DNA from: Phytohalomonas tamaricis
Lineage (GTDB): Bacteria > Pseudomonadota > Gammaproteobacteria > Pseudomonadales > Halomonadaceae
Direction: 5' to 3'
DNA length: 64,000 nt
Assembly: GCF_003012345.1 (NCBI RefSeq)
Contig: NZ_PVRV01000019.1
Coordinates: forward strand, 682,001-746,000
Part shown: positions 55,920 through 64,000 of the stretch, in pieces
How the letters are laid out: each line of letters begins with the position of its first letter
Position numbering within the stretch: position 1 is the first letter of the stretch
Made by a program: the position numbers and the translations under genes
The notes under the pieces: model-generated
The model's database searches: none
What the model was told of the DNA's origin: nothing
Seen by the model: only the letters and a program-made list of their open reading frames with translations

Positions 55920-56726
55920 ATGGACAAGCTAGGCATCTGTACTTGGACGCTCGGCATCGACGATCTTCACGCGCTGATGTCCAAGATCAAGACGCTGGGT
56001 CTGGACGGCGTACAGTTCTGCGCCGATGGTCGCCAGTATCAGGCGGAGGAGCTGCGTGCCTGTGTCGATGAGCAGGGGCTCGAACTGTTCGCGATAGACC
56101 CGTTTGATTGCGCCCCCGACGATCCTGAAAAGGCCAGCGCCGAGGGGGCGATCGCTTATTACCGTGAGGTGATCGATTTCGCGGCGGCGTCCGGCGCGCC
56201 GGCGGTTACGCTGCAGGGGCTGGGGCAGTGGACAACCAACTGTGACAGTGACGATGAGGCTTGGCAGCGGCTGGTGGAATGCTGCAAGGCGTTGGTGCCG
56301 TATGCACAAAAACATGGCATCACGCCGATGTATGAAGTGGTCAATCGCTACGAGATGCCGCTGATTCGTACCGCTGCCGAGGGGCGTCGGCTGGTAGCCG
56401 AGGTTGGTGACGAGCTCGGCCTGATTCCCGACAGCTTCCACATGAACATCGATGAGGCCGACCCGTGCCAGGCGCTGCGTGACAGCGCCGAGTGGCTGGT
56501 CAGCTACCATATCTCCGACTCCAACCGCGCCGGTATCGGCAGCGGTCATATCAATTTCCCCGCCCAGCACCGCGTACTGCGCCAGATCGGCTTCAGCGGC
56601 CCGGTCATGATAGAGCCTGTGTTGCCACCGCTGACGCCGACCACCACGCCGCGCAGCGCCGCTGAGCGCGACGCGCTTGATGACGAGATCCACCGCAGCG
56701 TTGCGACCTGGCGCGCACTGGGCTGA
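55920..56726 (+). CDS. Sugar phosphate isomerase/epimerase family TIM-barrel protein
   Basis: A 268-aa xylose-isomerase-like (AP_endonuc_2) barrel starting MDKLGICTWTLGIDDLHAL. Metal or active-site residues are suggested by MYEVVNRYEMPL, FHMNIDEADP and VSYHISDSNRAGIGSGHINF. It acts on an unknown keto-sugar or related compound. Its place at the end of the amino-acid ABC operon is unusual for a sugar enzyme and hints at a sugar-amine or inositol-type substrate. AGGAGAAAGGAC precedes the ATG. Confidence 0.82.
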   Translation: MDKLGICTWTLGIDDLHALMSKIKTLGLDGVQFCADGRQYQAEELRACVDEQGLELFAIDPFDCAPDDPEKASAEGAIAYYREVIDFAAASGAPAVTLQGLGQWTTNCDSDDEAWQRLVECCKALVPYAQKHGITPMYEVVNRYEMPLIRTAAEGRRLVAEVGDELGLIPDSFHMNIDEADPCQALRDSAEWLVSYHISDSNRAGIGSGHINFPAQHRVLRQIGFSGPVMIEPVLPPLTPTTTPRSAAERDALDDEIHRSVATWRALG

Positions 56727-56813
56727 GCATCACTACTGCGTGTCGCCGCCGTTGGAGATTGATGCCGAGCCAGCTATGAAGCGCTCCACGCGATTTAAAT
56801 GCAGCCCAAACGC

Positions 56814-56847
56814 AAGAACCCCGCCATTGCTGGCGGGGTTCTTTCTT
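56814..56847 (+). terminator. Rho-independent terminator of the transporter operon
   Basis: A 13-bp stem AAGAACCCCGCCA / TGGCGGGGTTCTT with a 4-base loop and T-rich tail. It may also serve the convergent Hsp20 gene. Confidence 0.9.
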
Positions 56848-56894
56848 TCACCGCTGGGCCGATGGCCCGGCAACGTTATCCTAACGACTAACGC

Positions 56895-57392
56895 TTAGAC
56901 CGTAGCTTCAGCGTTGACAGATTGCTCGATGTTGCTGGCAGTCTGATTGCTGAGGCGCGGTTGGGCGCTCTGACCGTTGATCTGGATCTGGCGCGGCCGT
57001 TGCGCTTCCGGTACGACGCGCAGTAGATCGATGCTCAGCAGGCCGTTTTCAAGCCGTGCGCCCTTCACTTCGATGTTCTCATCCAGACGGAACGAGAGCT
57101 TGAAAGTACGCTGGGCAATACCGCGATGCAGATAGGTAACACTGTCATCGTCGGCCTTGTCCGCCTTGGCGCTGCTGATGGTCAGGACGCGGTTTTCGAC
57201 ATTGACGTTGAGTTCGTCTTCAGCGAACCCCGCCGCGGCCACCACGATGTGGTAGTCGTTTTCGCCCCGCTTCTCGACGTTGTACGGAGGATAACTGGGC
57301 GTATCGCTTTGCATCGCATATTCGAACAGGTCATTGAGACGATCGAAGCCGATGCTGCGACGGAAAAGCGGTGAGAGTGACATAGTATTCAT
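56895..57392 (-). CDS. Small heat-shock protein, Hsp20/IbpA family
   Basis: A 165-aa holdase chaperone. It begins MNTMSLSPLFRRSIGFDRL, as in IbpA, and the alpha-crystallin domain includes YPPYNVEKRGENDYHIVVAAAGF, RVLTISSAKA and YLHRGIAQRTFKLSFRL. The conserved LENGLLSIDL follows. The tail has VVPEAQRPRQIQIN, close to the I-x-I anchor. AGGAAGG favours the ATG at 57392 over that at 57398. A heat-shock-like promoter is seen upstream. Confidence 0.93.
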   Translation of the reverse strand: MNTMSLSPLFRRSIGFDRLNDLFEYAMQSDTPSYPPYNVEKRGENDYHIVVAAAGFAEDELNVNVENRVLTISSAKADKADDDSVTYLHRGIAQRTFKLSFRLDENIEVKGARLENGLLSIDLLRVVPEAQRPRQIQINGQSAQPRLSNQTASNIEQSVNAEATV

Positions 57393-57503
57393 AATCATAT
57401 CCTTCCTGATAATCAGCGAAGTTTAACGGTTGGCAAACCCACATCGAGTGGCGTTTGCATCGATCACAACCCTGTCTGTGACACGGGCAGCTTCGATATT
57501 ATG

Positions 57504-57534
57504 TTAAATAGGATCGACGCTAAAAAAATTCAAG
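57504..57534 (-). promoter_or_regulatory. Candidate sigma-32 heat-shock promoter
   Basis: On the minus strand CTTGAATTT (534-526) and CCTATTTAA (512-504) resemble the CTTGAAA / CCCCATnTA consensus with about 16 bases between. It lies about 110 bases upstream of the Hsp20 start. Confidence 0.4.
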
Positions 57535-57712
57535 GGCAGCGCTGAAAAAATTTTCTGACTAATTTCAGCGCCCCTATCTTCACGGCGACAACGGCTAAAT
57601 GGGGATGGCGGTAGGCTTTTCAAGCGGCTTGGTTAAACGCTTTTTTTAAAGCGGCCCGGCCTGTTTTCGACAGCTAGTGATGGCTATGGGAAATGCGCAT
57701 AGGGTATTGATT

Positions 57713-58303
57713 TTACTTGAACTTAAGCGCCTGGAGATGGTGCTCAAGAGCAAATACATGTTCATCGTCATGGCCGAGTTCCCTCAGGGCGTCAGCAAGA
57801 TGAAGCAGGTAGTCCCGGTTAGGGCCGCTGGGCCCATGCGAATGGGCAATCTGGCGGGCAATGTCACGCTCCGGCGCCGGCCCTAGCCACGCCTCGTTGT
57901 CCTCGCTGGCGATGTATACCACCCCCTCCGCTTCACCACCCCCATCAAAGTGCATGGTCGTGACCACGCGCAGGTAGCCGTTCTTTTCACGGATATCGAG
58001 CTGCTCGAAGGTTAATGGCGTAATGAGATAGGCCATGCCGGTGCATATGCTGTCGTGCTGCGCGACCAGGGTGGCGACACGGCCTGGAGCTTCAGGCGTG
58101 CCCCTGTGATCGTGGGAGCCTTGCCAGAAACGCCGTGTCCAGCCGGTGATGCTGGCCGGGCGTCGTTCAAGGTAAGGAAAATCAGCTTTATAAATCAGTG
58201 AACCGTATCCGAACAGCCAGACCTGATCGTGGCTGTCGAAATGATTCATCAGTTTGTTGATATCGATAGTGTTGACGGACATGCAAAGACTCACATCTGA
58301 CAT
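57713..58303 (-). CDS. chaC: Gamma-glutamylcyclotransferase, ChaC-like
   Basis: A 196-aa enzyme that cleaves glutathione to 5-oxoproline and Cys-Gly. The substrate loop VWLFGYGSLIYKADFPYLERR is diagnostic, followed by TRRFWQGSHDHRGTPEAPGRVATL and the glutamate-bearing EKNGYLRVV. Start is uncertain: MSDVSL at 58303 or MNHFDSHDQ 18 codons later. No strong ribosome site at either. Confidence 0.88.
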   Translation of the reverse strand: MSDVSLCMSVNTIDINKLMNHFDSHDQVWLFGYGSLIYKADFPYLERRPASITGWTRRFWQGSHDHRGTPEAPGRVATLVAQHDSICTGMAYLITPLTFEQLDIREKNGYLRVVTTMHFDGGGEAEGVVYIASEDNEAWLGPAPERDIARQIAHSHGPSGPNRDYLLHLADALRELGHDDEHVFALEHHLQALKFK

Positions 58304-58475
58304 GATTTAAGGCATTTTAGGGCGTGAAATGCGACTCGCCGCTTGGACCGACGCGTATAAAAACACAACCGACGTTAACCTGTAAGTTAATGTCCTACAG
58401 TACTAACAGGTAACGTTATCGAAGGACTCCTTCTCCTCCAGAGAGAGGGGCAAACGTAATCAAGGATGATTTGCC

Positions 58476-60293
58476 ATGACACAGAGGGTGACAAACCCCG
58501 TCCGGGAAGAGGGCTATGCAGACCTGGAAAGCTATGCGGCGCTGGGTAACGGGCGCTCCGTAGCCCTGGTCGCCGCCGATGGGTCGATTGACTGGTGGTG
58601 CGTGCCGGACATGGATTCACCGCCCTTATTCGACCGTATCCTTGAGGCCGAACGAGGCGGCTTCTTTTGCCTCCAACCGGTGGAAGAATACCGCATTGAG
58701 CGTTGCTATCGTGACAACAGCAACGTGCTGGAAACTATGTATATCACGGCATCAGGCAGCGCCAGGGTTACCGAATCGATCAATAGCAACACGGCGGGTC
58801 GCCTGCCTTGGGAGGAGCTTGCCCGTCGGATCGAGGGCATCGAAGGCAGCGTCGAGTTTACGGTCTGTTTCCGTGCCAGCACGCGTGACGATGCCGTGAG
58901 TCCGTGGATACAAGAAACCCCGATGGGTAACGTCATCGTTGTGGGTGACCTGATGACCATGTTTCGTCACTCCGATGACCTGCTTGATGTGCAGTGCACT
59001 GACCGGAAGGTGACGGCGCGTCTTGAGACCTCGAAGGGGTCACGTTCGTTGGTGGCGATCCTTGCGACTCAGGGTGAACCGCTGGCAGTGCCGCCGATCG
59101 AGGCGATCGATGAACGCATTGAGGTCAGCCATACGGCGTGGCGCAACTGGGCCGAAAAATTGGACTATGACGGCCATTATCGGCCTTGGGTTATCCGTTC
59201 AGCGCTGGCGCTAAAGTTTCTGATCTATTCCCCCAGCGGGGCGATCGTTGCGGCGCCCACTACGTCGCTTCCCGAACGGATCGGCGGCGACAAGAATTAT
59301 GATTATCGCTATGCCTGGATAAGAGATGCCTGTCTGACCATCAAAGGGCTATTGCATGCCGGCGCACTGGAGGAGTGTCAGGCGTCATTTTCGTGGCTGA
59401 CGCAGACCATCCTCAAACATAAATCGAAGTTGCACGTCTGCTATACGCTGCGAGGCGATCGGGTGCCGGAAGAAGGTTATCCCCACCTTGAAGGATACAA
59501 GGGATCAAAGCCTGTCCGTGTTGGCAACCGTGCCACCGGGCAATTTCAACTCAGCCTGTACGGTGATGTGCTGGCAACGGCTTCGCTATTTGCCGATGCC
59601 GGGCATGTTATCGATATCAGAACGGGCCGGCTTCTGGGCGATCTGGCTAACCAGTGCGCCGACCGCTGGCGCCAAAAGGATGCCGGTATCTGGGAGTTGC
59701 CCGAAGAACAGCACTATACCCATTCAAAAATGGGCTGCTGGTTGGCTCTGGCCCATGCGGTCAAGCTGGCCGAGGCGGGGCATATCGAACCGACCTGGGC
59801 GGCGCGCTGGCGCCGTGAGTGCGAGCGTATTCGCAGCTGGATAGATACGCATTGCTGGTCAGAGGCCCGGCAGGCCTACACCTTCTATGCCGGGACGGAA
59901 CGGCTGGATGCCGCTCAGTTATTGACCCATCGCTTTGGCTATGACGGCAACCGTGAACGCATGCTATCGACTTATCGCGCGATTCGTGAGGAGCTGGGGC
60001 GTGGGCCGTTGCTCTATCGCTACTCAGGCGTGGACAGTGAAGAAGGCGCTTTCATCGCCTGCTCATTTTGGATGGTGGAGGCGCTGACGGCGTTGGAGTG
60101 CAAGGAGGACGCCGAAGCCGTGATGGATGCGCTGATCGGTAAGCTTGATGGCAATCTGGGTTTGCTGAGCGAAATGGTCGACCCGGCCTCGCATAAGGGG
60201 CTGGGGAACTTTCCTCAGGGCCTCAGTCATCTTGCGCTGATCTGCGGCGCAAATGCGCTGTCCGGGGGTGGGATCGAGGAATATCACCGCTGA
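58476..60293 (+). CDS. Cytosolic GH15 family glycoside hydrolase (trehalase/glucoamylase-like)
   Basis: A 605-aa protein without a signal peptide. The N-terminal domain carries YADLESYAALGNGRSVALVAADGSIDWWCVPDMDSPPLFDRIL, and the GH15 barrel has KNYDYRYAWIRDACLTIKGLLHAGA and a late GAFIACSFWMVEALTALECKEDA. This type of bacterial GH15 includes trehalases and alpha-glucosidases. With trehalose common as an osmolyte in halophiles, a trehalase role is possible but not shown. AAGGATGA precedes the ATG. Confidence 0.88.
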   Translation: MTQRVTNPVREEGYADLESYAALGNGRSVALVAADGSIDWWCVPDMDSPPLFDRILEAERGGFFCLQPVEEYRIERCYRDNSNVLETMYITASGSARVTESINSNTAGRLPWEELARRIEGIEGSVEFTVCFRASTRDDAVSPWIQETPMGNVIVVGDLMTMFRHSDDLLDVQCTDRKVTARLETSKGSRSLVAILATQGEPLAVPPIEAIDERIEVSHTAWRNWAEKLDYDGHYRPWVIRSALALKFLIYSPSGAIVAAPTTSLPERIGGDKNYDYRYAWIRDACLTIKGLLHAGALEECQASFSWLTQTILKHKSKLHVCYTLRGDRVPEEGYPHLEGYKGSKPVRVGNRATGQFQLSLYGDVLATASLFADAGHVIDIRTGRLLGDLANQCADRWRQKDAGIWELPEEQHYTHSKMGCWLALAHAVKLAEAGHIEPTWAARWRRECERIRSWIDTHCWSEARQAYTFYAGTERLDAAQLLTHRFGYDGNRERMLSTYRAIREELGRGPLLYRYSGVDSEEGAFIACSFWMVEALTALECKEDAEAVMDALIGKLDGNLGLLSEMVDPASHKGLGNFPQGLSHLALICGANALSGGGIEEYHR

Positions 60294-60317
60294 TATCGGC
60301 ATAAACTCAAGGAAAAC

Positions 60318-60337
60318 GCCGCATCTCGGGATGCGGC
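60318..60337 (+). terminator. Weak terminator hairpin
   Basis: GCCGCATC / GATGCGGC stem with a 4-base loop, followed by ATTTGTG; T tract is short. Confidence 0.55.
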
Positions 60338-60379
60338 ATTTGTGTTCAGGCCGTTTTTACGAATACCGTCACAACGGTA

Positions 60380-61333
60380 TTAAAGACCGCTCGCCAGCCC
60401 CTGCGCCTCATCGCCACCCAAATGAATGTTCATGCACTGCACCGCTGCACCGGCAGCGCCCTTGCCAAGATTATCGAGTCGCGCCGATAGCACCACGCGC
60501 CCTTCGCCAGCAAACACGAACAGGTCGACACGGTTGGTGTCGTTGCATCCTTGAACGTCGAAGAAGCCACCGTCGAGGTTGGTATCGTCACTTAACGGCA
60601 TGACGCGGACAAAACGCTCGTCGGCGTAATGGTCACGATAGGCGGCGTGAATGGCTTCGGCACTGGCATCCGAGGCGAGATGCGACAGGTGCAGCGGTAC
60701 GGTAACGCTCAGCCCCTTGAGAAAGTTGCCCACTACCGGCGTGAATACCGGTGCGTCGGCCAGTCCGCCGTGGGCACGCATTTCCGGCAAGTGCTTGTGA
60801 TTGAGGCTCAGCGCGTAGGCGCGCGGGCTGGTGAGACGGTCGTTACCGCCAGCCTCGTATTCGGCGATCATCTTCTTGCCGCCGCCGCTGTAACCGGTCA
60901 GTGAGAAGGCCGAGAGAGGGTAGTCGGGCGGCAATAAACCGGCATCAATCAAGGGGCGTACCAGCAGCACGAAGGCGCTGGCATGGCAGCCGGGCACTGC
61001 GATGCGCTTGCTGGCGCGCAGCCGCTCGCGCTGACCTTTGATTAGCTCGGGCAGGCCGTAGACCCAGTCGTCACTGGTACGAAACGCCGTGCTGGCATCA
61101 ATGATGCACGTGTCCGGATTGTCGACCAGCGCCACCGCTTCGCGTGAGGCGACGTCGGGCAGGCACAGAAAGGCGACATCGGCGGCATTCAAAAAGCGTG
61201 CACGTTCGGCGGGGTCCTTGCGCTTGTCCTCGGCAATGCGCAAAAGCTCGATATCGGTGCGGTCAGCCAGATAGTCGAGCAACCTGAGCCCGGTCGTGCC
61301 TTCCTGCCCATCGACGAATACCTTGAATGTCAT
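60380..61333 (-). CDS. argC: N-acetyl-gamma-glutamyl-phosphate reductase (ArgC type 2)
   Basis: Reduces N-acetylglutamyl phosphate to the semialdehyde in arginine synthesis. The 317-aa length and N-terminus [20 protein letters not shown] are those of the shorter ArgC2 class. The active-site Cys is in [14 protein letters not shown], and [12 protein letters not shown] and NHKHLPEM follow. No other arg genes are nearby. Confidence 0.95.
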   Translation of the reverse strand: MTFKVFVDGQEGTTGLRLLDYLADRTDIELLRIAEDKRKDPAERARFLNAADVAFLCLPDVASREAVALVDNPDTCIIDASTAFRTSDDWVYGLPELIKGQRERLRASKRIAVPGCHASAFVLLVRPLIDAGLLPPDYPLSAFSLTGYSGGGKKMIAEYEAGGNDRLTSPRAYALSLNHKHLPEMRAHGGLADAPVFTPVVGNFLKGLSVTVPLHLSHLASDASAEAIHAAYRDHYADERFVRVMPLSDDTNLDGGFFDVQGCNDTNRVDLFVFAGEGRVVLSARLDNLGKGAAGAAVQCMNIHLGGDEAQGLASGL

Positions 61334-61591
61334 GACGCCTCTCCTGAAGTCTGATGCCTGTCATTGTGCTATCGGTACGGCGGTGGCGCAAAAAAATAAG
61401 CATATGAGGCGAGTGTCAATGGGTACGCTCTGTCATCAAGCTTAAGATCACATGCGCCATGACGGTGATGACTGGCCGAGCGCAGTAGCTTTTCTATGCT
61501 GAACGGTATGTTTTGCCGGGCATCGATTGCCGGGCATCGATTTGCCGAGTATCGAGACGCCTGCCGTTTCCTCTCATCAAGGAGTGCTCGC

Positions 61592-62809
61592 ATGCGCACC
61601 GCTCTGACTTACGCCACGCTCTCTGCCTTTCTCCTCTGCAGCGAGGCCGCTTTTTCCCAGTCGCAGGATAAAGCGCCTGTACCCACGCCGCTGCCCAACG
61701 TGCCCAGCCAGGAACCGGCCTTCGAAGGCCAGACCCGCGCGCCGCAGATCGATTCGAACGTCACGCTCGATCATATGGTTGTCGCCGATGGGTTCGAGCA
61801 CCCGTGGGCGATCGAGTTCATGCCCGATGGACGCATGCTGGTAACCGAACGGGCCGGGCGGTTGCGAATCGTTTCGCCCTCCGGTGAAGTTTCCGATCCG
61901 GTTAAAGGACTGCCCCGATTCGATACGCGCGGTCAGGGCGGGCTGCTTGATGTCGTGCTGGGGCGCGATTTTGCCAACGATCGGAAGATCTATTTCAGCT
62001 ACGCCGAACCCCACGAGAATGGCAAGACGAATACCGCAGTGGCGCGCGCGACCTTGGCTAAGGACGGCAGTACGCTGAACGATGTCGAGGTGATCTTTCA
62101 ACAGCAACCGTCATGGGATTCGACCAAGCACTACGGCTCGCGGCTGGTATGGGACAACAATGGACATCTCTATGTGACGCTGGGTGAGCGTGCGCTGCCC
62201 GAGTCGCGCCAATTGGCGCAACAGCTTGATAATCATCTCGGCAAGGTGATGCGTATCAACCCCGACGGCTCGGCGCCGGAGAATAATCCCTTCGTTGATA
62301 AGAACAATGCCAAACCGGAGATATGGTCGTATGGCCATCGCAACATTCAAGGTGCGGCACTCAACCCAGGCAGCGGCGCGCTTTGGACGATCGAACACGG
62401 CCCTCAGGGGGGGGATGAGATCAATATTCCCGAGGCGGGCAAGAACTACGGTTGGCCGGTAATCACGTATGGTGAAGATTATTCAGGTGAGCCGATCGGG
62501 GAAGGCATCACTGCCAAGCAGGGGATGGAGCAGCCCATCTACTACTGGGATCCGGTGATTTCGCCCAGCGGCGTCGCGTTCTATCAGGGCAACATGTTCC
62601 CGAATTGGCAGGGCAATCTGTTGATTTCCGCACTCCATCCTAGCGCGCTGGTGCGTCTTGAACTCGACGGCAATCGGGTGAAAGGCGAGGAACGTCTGTT
62701 GACTGATGTCGGTCGTATTCGCGATGTCGCCGAAGGCCCGGATGGCGCGGTGTGGGTCATCACTGACAAGGACAATGGCGAGCTGATCCACGTGACACGC
62801 GGCGATTAA
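61592..62809 (+). CDS. Secreted PQQ-dependent sugar dehydrogenase (YliI-like)
   Basis: A 405-aa soluble periplasmic quinoprotein. A signal peptide (YATLSAFLLCSEAAFSQ) is followed by a six-bladed propeller with FEHPWAIEFMPDGRMLVTERAGRLRI, RGQGGLLDVVLGRDF, GHRNIQGAALNPGSGALWTIEHGPQGGDEIN and YYWDPVISPSGVAFYQG. These match aldose sugar dehydrogenases. AAGGAG precedes the ATG at 61592; the frame is open from 61496. It is the second PQQ enzyme of the window and not related in fold to the first. Confidence 0.92.
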   Translation: MRTALTYATLSAFLLCSEAAFSQSQDKAPVPTPLPNVPSQEPAFEGQTRAPQIDSNVTLDHMVVADGFEHPWAIEFMPDGRMLVTERAGRLRIVSPSGEVSDPVKGLPRFDTRGQGGLLDVVLGRDFANDRKIYFSYAEPHENGKTNTAVARATLAKDGSTLNDVEVIFQQQPSWDSTKHYGSRLVWDNNGHLYVTLGERALPESRQLAQQLDNHLGKVMRINPDGSAPENNPFVDKNNAKPEIWSYGHRNIQGAALNPGSGALWTIEHGPQGGDEINIPEAGKNYGWPVITYGEDYSGEPIGEGITAKQGMEQPIYYWDPVISPSGVAFYQGNMFPNWQGNLLISALHPSALVRLELDGNRVKGEERLLTDVGRIRDVAEGPDGAVWVITDKDNGELIHVTRGD

Positions 62810-62858
62810 CTGTCTCTTCCTTCTGGTCGTTCTTCTGGGAAGTCGCTCTTCTGGAAAA

Positions 62859-62893
62859 AAGGCGGCGCGGCCTTTCAGACCGCGCCGCCTTGC
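62859..62893. terminator. Bidirectional terminator between PQQ sugar dehydrogenase and ilvD
   Basis: A 12-bp stem AAGGCGGCGCGG / CCGCGCCGCCTT with a 9-base loop. The A run on the left gives a T tract for the minus-strand ilvD transcript; the plus-strand tail is weak. Confidence 0.75.
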
Positions 62894-62914
62894 GTTGCGA
62901 GCGTATGAAAGCGC

Positions 62915-64000
62915 TTATTCGTCGATCCAAAGATCCGTTACCGCACCTTGCGACGCCGAACTGACCGTGCGCGCATACTTGGCCAGCACTCCGCGCTTAT
63001 AGCGTGGGGCAGGCTGCTGCCAGGCGGTGCGGCGTCTGGCGAGCTCGTCATCGCTGATATTGACCGTAATGGAGTCGGCTTCGGCGTCGATGGTGATCTC
63101 ATCGCCATCCTCGACCAGCGCAATCGGTCCGCCATTGAACGCTTCGGGGGTGATGTGGCCGACCACAAAGCCGTGGCTGCCGCCGGAGAAACGTCCGTCG
63201 GTGATCAACGCGACGTCGTTGCCCAGCCCACGACCCATGATCGCCGAGGTCGGGGTGAGCATCTCGCGCATGCCGGGGCCGCCTCTCGGGCCTTCGTAGC
63301 GGATGACCAGCACGTCGCCGGCGACCACCGTGCCGTCATTGATACGTGCCTGAGCCTCCTCCTCTGAGCCGAACACCCGCGCCCGCCCGGTGAAGCGTAC
63401 GCCTTCCTTGCCGGTGATCTTGGCCACCGCGCCCTCGGGCGCAAGATTACCGTAGAGGATGCGCAGGTGGCTTTGTGCCTTGATCGGCTTGTCGAGCGGC
63501 GCGATGATCTGCTGATCATCGGGGTACGGTTGTACCTCGGCGAGGTTTTCAGCCAGCGTCTGGCCGGTGACGGTCAGGCAATCGCCGTGCAGGAGCCCGG
63601 CATTGAGCAGATTTTTCATCAAGGGCTGAATGCCACCGATGGCGACCAGTTCGCTCATCATGTAGTGACCGCTAGGGCGCAGGTCAGCGACCACCGGCAC
63701 GCGCTTGCCGATCTCGGTAAAGTCATCCAGAGACAGCTCGACGCCAACGGTATTGGCCATTGCAATCAGGTGCAGCACAGCGTTGGTCGAGCCGCCAAGG
63801 GCGATGACCATGGTGATCGCATTCTCAAACGCCTTCCTCGTCATGATGTCAGACGGTTTGATATCGAGTTCGAGCAGTTTGAGCACCGCCGCGCCGGCGG
63901 CTCGGCTGTCGGCGCGCTTGTTGTCAGAAACCGCATTTTGCGCCGAAGAGTTGGGCAGGCTCATGCCTAGCGCCTCGATTGCCGAGGCCATGGTGTTGGC
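62915..64000 (-). CDS. ilvD: Dihydroxy-acid dehydratase (C-terminal part; gene runs off the right edge)
   Basis: IlvD dehydrates 2,3-dihydroxy acids in branched-chain amino-acid synthesis using an iron-sulfur cluster. About 360 C-terminal residues are present. They show [70 protein letters not shown] and the ending [24 protein letters not shown]. The cluster-binding N-terminus is outside the window. The frame is open to the window end. Confidence 0.94.
   Translation of the reverse strand, partial: ANTMASAIEALGMSLPNSSAQNAVSDNKRADSRAAGAAVLKLLELDIKPSDIMTRKAFENAITMVIALGGSTNAVLHLIAMANTVGVELSLDDFTEIGKRVPVVADLRPSGHYMMSELVAIGGIQPLMKNLLNAGLLHGDCLTVTGQTLAENLAEVQPYPDDQQIIAPLDKPIKAQSHLRILYGNLAPEGAVAKITGKEGVRFTGRARVFGSEEEAQARINDGTVVAGDVLVIRYEGPRGGPGMREMLTPTSAIMGRGLGNDVALITDGRFSGGSHGFVVGHITPEAFNGGPIALVEDGDEITIDAEADSITVNISDDELARRRTAWQQPAPRYKRGVLAKYARTVSSASQGAVTDLWIDE

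Overview
The window is high-GC chromosomal DNA of a gammaproteobacterium. Gene content and order suggest the Halomonadaceae (Halomonas, Kushneria, Salinicola or a relative); this is an inference from neighbourhoods and protein character, not from a search. The recG-oxyR and ridA-spoT-rpoZ-gmk blocks, and the yicC / rph / crc-like / pyrE block, resemble the arrangement known in Pseudomonas and halomonads.

Layout. 1-6.1 kb: recG (partial), oxyR, an SDR-type epimerase, ridA, spoT, rpoZ, gmk. 6.2-12 kb: aldo/keto reductase, SDR, a DNA alkylation repair pair (Ada-AlkA fusion plus Ogt), an alpha/beta hydrolase and an inositol-monophosphatase-family protein. 12-17.6 kb: an iron-regulated YncE-like beta-propeller, an O-methyltransferase pseudogene, a PQQ-dependent dehydrogenase beside a separate small membrane protein, and a GST. 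17.6-24.4 kb: yicC, rph, a catalytically altered ExoIII-fold Crc-like gene, pyrE, a YfaZ-like porin, trmL, rep. 24.4-28.7 kb: a short membrane peptide, a tandem pair of unrecognised secreted 112-aa paralogues, a LysR regulator divergent from an oxidoreductase, and two small cytochromes c.

28.8-34.8 kb is the most interesting segment. A tRNA-Arg(CCG) gene has its 3' end and terminator repeated about 5.8 kb downstream, which marks a genomic island. The right part of the island is very AT-rich and carries two overlapping reverse transcriptase genes with intact xxDD active sites. They match the two-RT antiphage system DRT type 3 (Drt3a/UG3 and Drt3b/UG8). Just downstream of drt3b is a gene-free stretch that can fold into a roughly 168-nt RNA. 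It is closed by a 19-bp stem with one bulged A and presents CACACAC directly after an internal hairpin, which fits a DRT3 template RNA.

34.8-49.4 kb is accessory: an iron-regulated TonB receptor plus periplasmic binding protein, two Crp/Fnr-type regulators, a PEP-mutase-family gene cut off by an AT-rich tract, a secreted GH15 glucoamylase-like enzyme, a Tat-exported SDR, a lipoprotein, an AraC regulator remnant, a frameshifted LysE exporter, an acetyltransferase and an SDR. 49.6-56.7 kb is a small-molecule uptake and catabolism locus: class III aminotransferase, divergent MocR regulator, four-gene polar amino-acid ABC transporter and a TIM-barrel isomerase. 56.8-64 kb: Hsp20, a ChaC-like cyclotransferase, a cytosolic GH15 enzyme, argC, a secreted PQQ sugar dehydrogenase and ilvD (partial).
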